Source: Nipponacmea schrenckii (lineage: Eukaryota; Mollusca; Gastropoda; Lottiidae). Taken from it: DNA of 64,000 bases. Shown one piece after another: positions 60,751 through 64,000 of the stretch (its first letter is position 1; each line of letters begins with the position of its first letter). The position numbers and the translations under genes are program-made. The stretch lies in contig CM060203.1 in NCBI GenBank assembly GCA_030562195.1, positions 3,982,208-4,046,207 of the forward strand, read 5' to 3'. Below the pieces are notes generated by a model that saw only the letters and a list, made by a program, of their open reading frames with translations, searched no databases and was not told where the DNA came from.

Positions 60751-62924
60751 AGAAACGTTACAACAATGCTGGCGCCAGAGCCAAGACTATAAAGTGCGGG
60801 ACTGGATTAAAAAAATTAAGCAGGGCCCCCTTTTTGCTAACAAAATCGTGGTTCACCTTGGAAATGTCGTATAGTTATTAAAGTCTACTAGACCCATTAA
60901 GAAAAACAGCCATTAGTGTAACGTAACGGTGTGAAGCTACTTGGGTTACCTGATCACCAATAGATATGAACAGATACCGTTTGTTTTGACAGTATTTGTA
61001 GGCCTATTTCTCACCCGACTTGCTTCGGCACGGGGCCGTCTATGCGCCTGGGGCCAAAAGAGAAAACATCTGTAAAATCGGCTCATAACCGGCCCTGGTT
61101 GTCGCGATGGTTTATACTTCACTGAAAGTATATTGATATTTATTCATATTGAAGTCATTTTGCATTTAAATTTATGAACTTCGCTTTCAGAAGTTGATAT
61201 AAACTGGGACCTCAATACCAACTCTTCTCCATTCCCTCGATCTTCACGTAGGCCTACCCTACCCTGACATAACCTGCCCACATAACTGCATAATGAATAA
61301 GACATAGCTGTGACTGCAGGTTGTATAAATGTACAGGTTATCTGTTATCATTTAATTTCTTAAATAATTCAAATAGTTTTGGCATGATACACCATAGGTG
61401 AGCGAACTTAACACACAACCAAGTGCGCCTAAATCAAAATTCATAATATAGGTCATAATAGTGTACAAATTTAAATTTTGGCCGGTAACGTTGACTATGT
61501 TTTAATGTTTTGTACACTCTATTGTAGAGTATAATATAAAAGAGAACTCCCCTATGTTGGTATATTGTATAGCGATACAATATTTAACCTAATTTTAATA
61601 GAAAGGGATGATAGGTCAAACAATGGGAAGACGGGAAAGTCTATAGACCTCGAAGTGCAGCGAAAGGGACAAAAAAATTGATATAATTTAAATCATTTTG
61701 GAATAATGGTGATAAGGCCATACAGTGTGCAATGAATGAAATAAGAACGACAGCGATATTAGCTTTCTCGATTGCTGTTGAAATACACAGTTTTTGTTTT
61801 GTGTTTCTCACCCAAATAAGAAGATGTTGACTTTCATCTTGAATCTAATAGACCGTTTTGAGAAGGATTCCGCTCATTTCCCCCTCTGTGACCTGGCCTC
61901 TTTTTAAAGAGAGTACTGCGGATAAATGAGTTATTAAATGCATCATAGATACAAGGATTTCCCATTTCAGCATGATACTATGTTAAGACAAGGTGCAGTT
62001 CTTAATGGGAATCAACTTGATATTTAAAGTACAATTCCACGTAAAATTCTCAACAGTTTATGGACTTTTTTGTTTGTTGTAATATATTTTATTTATTTAT
62101 TTAATTAAGTTTTTGTGGGGAACGGGGATGTTCACCCTTATAAAAGCTGATAGAAAACATATAACCTGTTATTATATTTCATATGTAGACTTATATCTTG
62201 TATTAAGTGGATTTGTTGCTTTAAAAAAGCGATTAACACCTACTCACTAAAAACAGTGTAAAGGTGTCCCCTTTCATATCAGATTATAAAACTATTTTAA
62301 CTTTATATAAGTGGATAGTTTGTTACAAAATTTGGCATATCAATGAATTTAGGTATGTATGTAAACTCGCTTATTCCATTTTTCATTTACTTTGAGTTAA
62401 GATAAAGCAGTCTTGCTGTAGAAAAATGTGCTCTATATAAAAATTTCTATTGGGATTCACTTTATAATTTTGCATTTGGTGCATTTGGTTAGATTTATAG
62501 ACTTGACAAAAGAGACTATATTTGTGCGGCTCAGTAATCAAGGCTAGTTTACCTTTTGGTAGAAGGGTGACAAATACAGGTGAAAGTTTGTTAAAAGTTT
62601 TCAAGGATATTTTTCGGAATTTTGTTAATGGAATTTTCATGTGGAGACTTATCTCACTAAAATTGTTAAGAAGTTTAGGGTTTCTTGAAAATTAAAAGTT
62701 TTTATTGAAGAAATAATTTTAAAAAAAATATTTATAGAAGGGAAGTAACTCTTTTAAATATATTTAAAAATCCATACTACAACTAATTTCTTTAAGTATG
62801 TATATATTGGGAATTTGGACATAAATATATGAAATCATGGTTAATTTTTTTCAATGAACCAAAATAAGAAAAGAAAATGAAGAATAATTTTGAATAATAA
62901 TAATTTTTTTTTTTTTTTTTTCAG
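60751..62924. other. Intergenic and upstream intron of the right-edge gene
   Basis: There is no supported coding frame. The tract of about 18 T followed by CAG at 62922-62924 is a 3' splice site, so at least the last part is an intron of the gene that follows. Confidence 0.45.
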
Positions 62925-63007
62925 ATTTGCAGTAAAATGACCTGAAATAAAAGCCTGCGTTTAGGATCTGAATCTCTATACTCCACAAAACTTATCTCAA
63001 ACTGAAA

Positions 63008-63901
63008 ATGGGAGGTAAACAGAATATAAATAACAATAACAATGTTGTCAAACATCAAACAGTTAAATTCAGTTCATTAGAGGTGGAAGAAGAGGTTTAT
63101 AAACAAGCAGTATGTAATCAACAGAGACTACTGAAGTTAGGTCTGGTAATAATTATTGGTGGTTTGGTTGTTGGTGGAACCTCTCTCGGAATTGGTCTTT
63201 ATTTATTAGGTTTGTACTGCCAAATTCTATTTTCATTGCAACCAGAATACTTGCTGGTGTTAAGAACACCCTGTTCTGTCATTTGCTATCCTTTTCTCGG
63301 TATGATAACATAGTTAAAAAAGAAAATTAATCAAAGAGTTTCACTTGGCTTCAGTTTCAAGATCAAGGTCTTTAAAGGGATTGTATAAATTGTTTTTTAT
63401 AAATTTAATTTGTGTATTTGGAGCACTGGATAGCAATCATTTAGTCCCTATCCAGTTTTCAATCAGAGGTCTGTGGCATGGTGCTAGTCATTTTACCTAG
63501 TGTAGACACATTCTTGTTCAATCCCTTGCTTAATTCAGGTAAAACTGCACCCATGAAATTAAACCAGACAACGACAACAACAACAGAATCTCCACAGATT
63601 ACAACCAAATTAACTCCCTCTACTACATCAATGCAGCCAACAGATTCATCATCTCTCCACACTTCCACTACTGAAAGTGTAATAACACCGTCATCAACAC
63701 AGGATGTGTTTAGCTCTCCACTTACATCACCTGAGTCTACAACCTGGACCACAACTCCTACTGTATCTACTTCAACACTACCTCCACTAGAGTTATCTAC
63801 GCCTACCACAGCAGACATCACTGTTCCAGATGTAACAACAGCATCAGAGACTACAATAGAACTTGTGGAGACAACTGAAACTCATTTCTACAAGCCACCA
63901 G
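63008..63901 (+). CDS. Type II membrane protein with Thr/Ser-rich stalk, 5' part
   Basis: Two coding exons: 63008-63209 (its 5' UTR begins after the acceptor at 62924) and 63539-63901. They are joined in phase 1 across a GT-AG intron and end at a plausible donor (GGTACTT), so the gene continues beyond the window. Residues 1-43 are hydrophilic and cytoplasmic, with no signal peptide. A Gly/Ile/Leu-rich transmembrane helix (about 44-66) follows, then about 120 residues dominated by Thr, Ser and Pro, as in a mucin-like O-glycosylated stalk. Such a layout is used by type II ectoenzymes and lectin-like receptors, but the ectodomain is outside the window and the family cannot be named. If the last donor is not used, the protein would stop at 63909. 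Confidence 0.62.
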
Positions 63902-64000
63902 GTACTTAGGCTTAGTAATACAAGGTGTGCGAAGTCCTTAACAGTTAAGTAGGCAAAAGTTCTCTGATTGCACACCTGTCATAATAAACCTTTTATGTGG

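Noticed and set aside
1..64000. CRISPR array or bacterial-type operon
   Set aside because: The tandem arrays lack alternating unique spacers, and the gene structures are clearly those of an animal nuclear genome.

Overview
The window is nuclear DNA of an animal. It is AT-rich and gene-sparse, the introns have GT-AG borders, and it is full of tandem arrays, tRNA-derived SINEs, MITEs and decayed transposons. The gene set (an ankyrin/SOCS-box gene, a CCDC177 orthologue in many exons, a FMRFamide-receptor-like GPCR, a short cadherin) and the style of the repeats fit a lophotrochozoan, most likely a mollusc. That assignment is an inference and no species can be named.

Layout. 1-490: 124-bp tandem repeat. 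1774-2574 (-): intronless ASB-type ankyrin/SOCS-box gene. 2575-4047: divergent promoter region with an E-box and a CTCF-like motif. 4061-11711 (+): CCDC177 orthologue, for which I could join 15 coding exons without a frame break into 668 codons; introns 10 and 14 carry tandem arrays. 11.8-17.6 kb: gene-free, with a 26-bp array, a TTAA-flanked MITE, a long foldback and a pogo-like MITE. 17685-18719 (-): intronless class A GPCR. 18.7-52.2 kb: a long stretch with no convincing intact gene. It holds a LINE remnant between inverted arms, two copies of a TTAA MITE (one split by a Harbinger transposon), several SINEs including a mosaic one, a 97-bp satellite and other tandem arrays. 52261-59358 (-): single-pass cadherin-family gene, 11 coding exons joined in frame to 799 codons. 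Its first intron is filled by a tandem array that grows out of the splice acceptor of exon 2, and a full SINE with a perfect target duplication sits in intron 8. 63008 to the right edge (+): first two coding exons of a type II membrane protein with a Thr/Ser-rich stalk, cut by the window.

The genes do not form a pathway. The most interesting structure is in how repeats and genes interact: arrays anchored at 3' splice sites (one of which could add 24-residue units in frame), a dated nested transposon insertion whose empty site is present elsewhere in the window, and a SINE assembled from modules of two other SINE families. All exon joins, family calls and motif readings were made by eye; no database search or alignment program was run.
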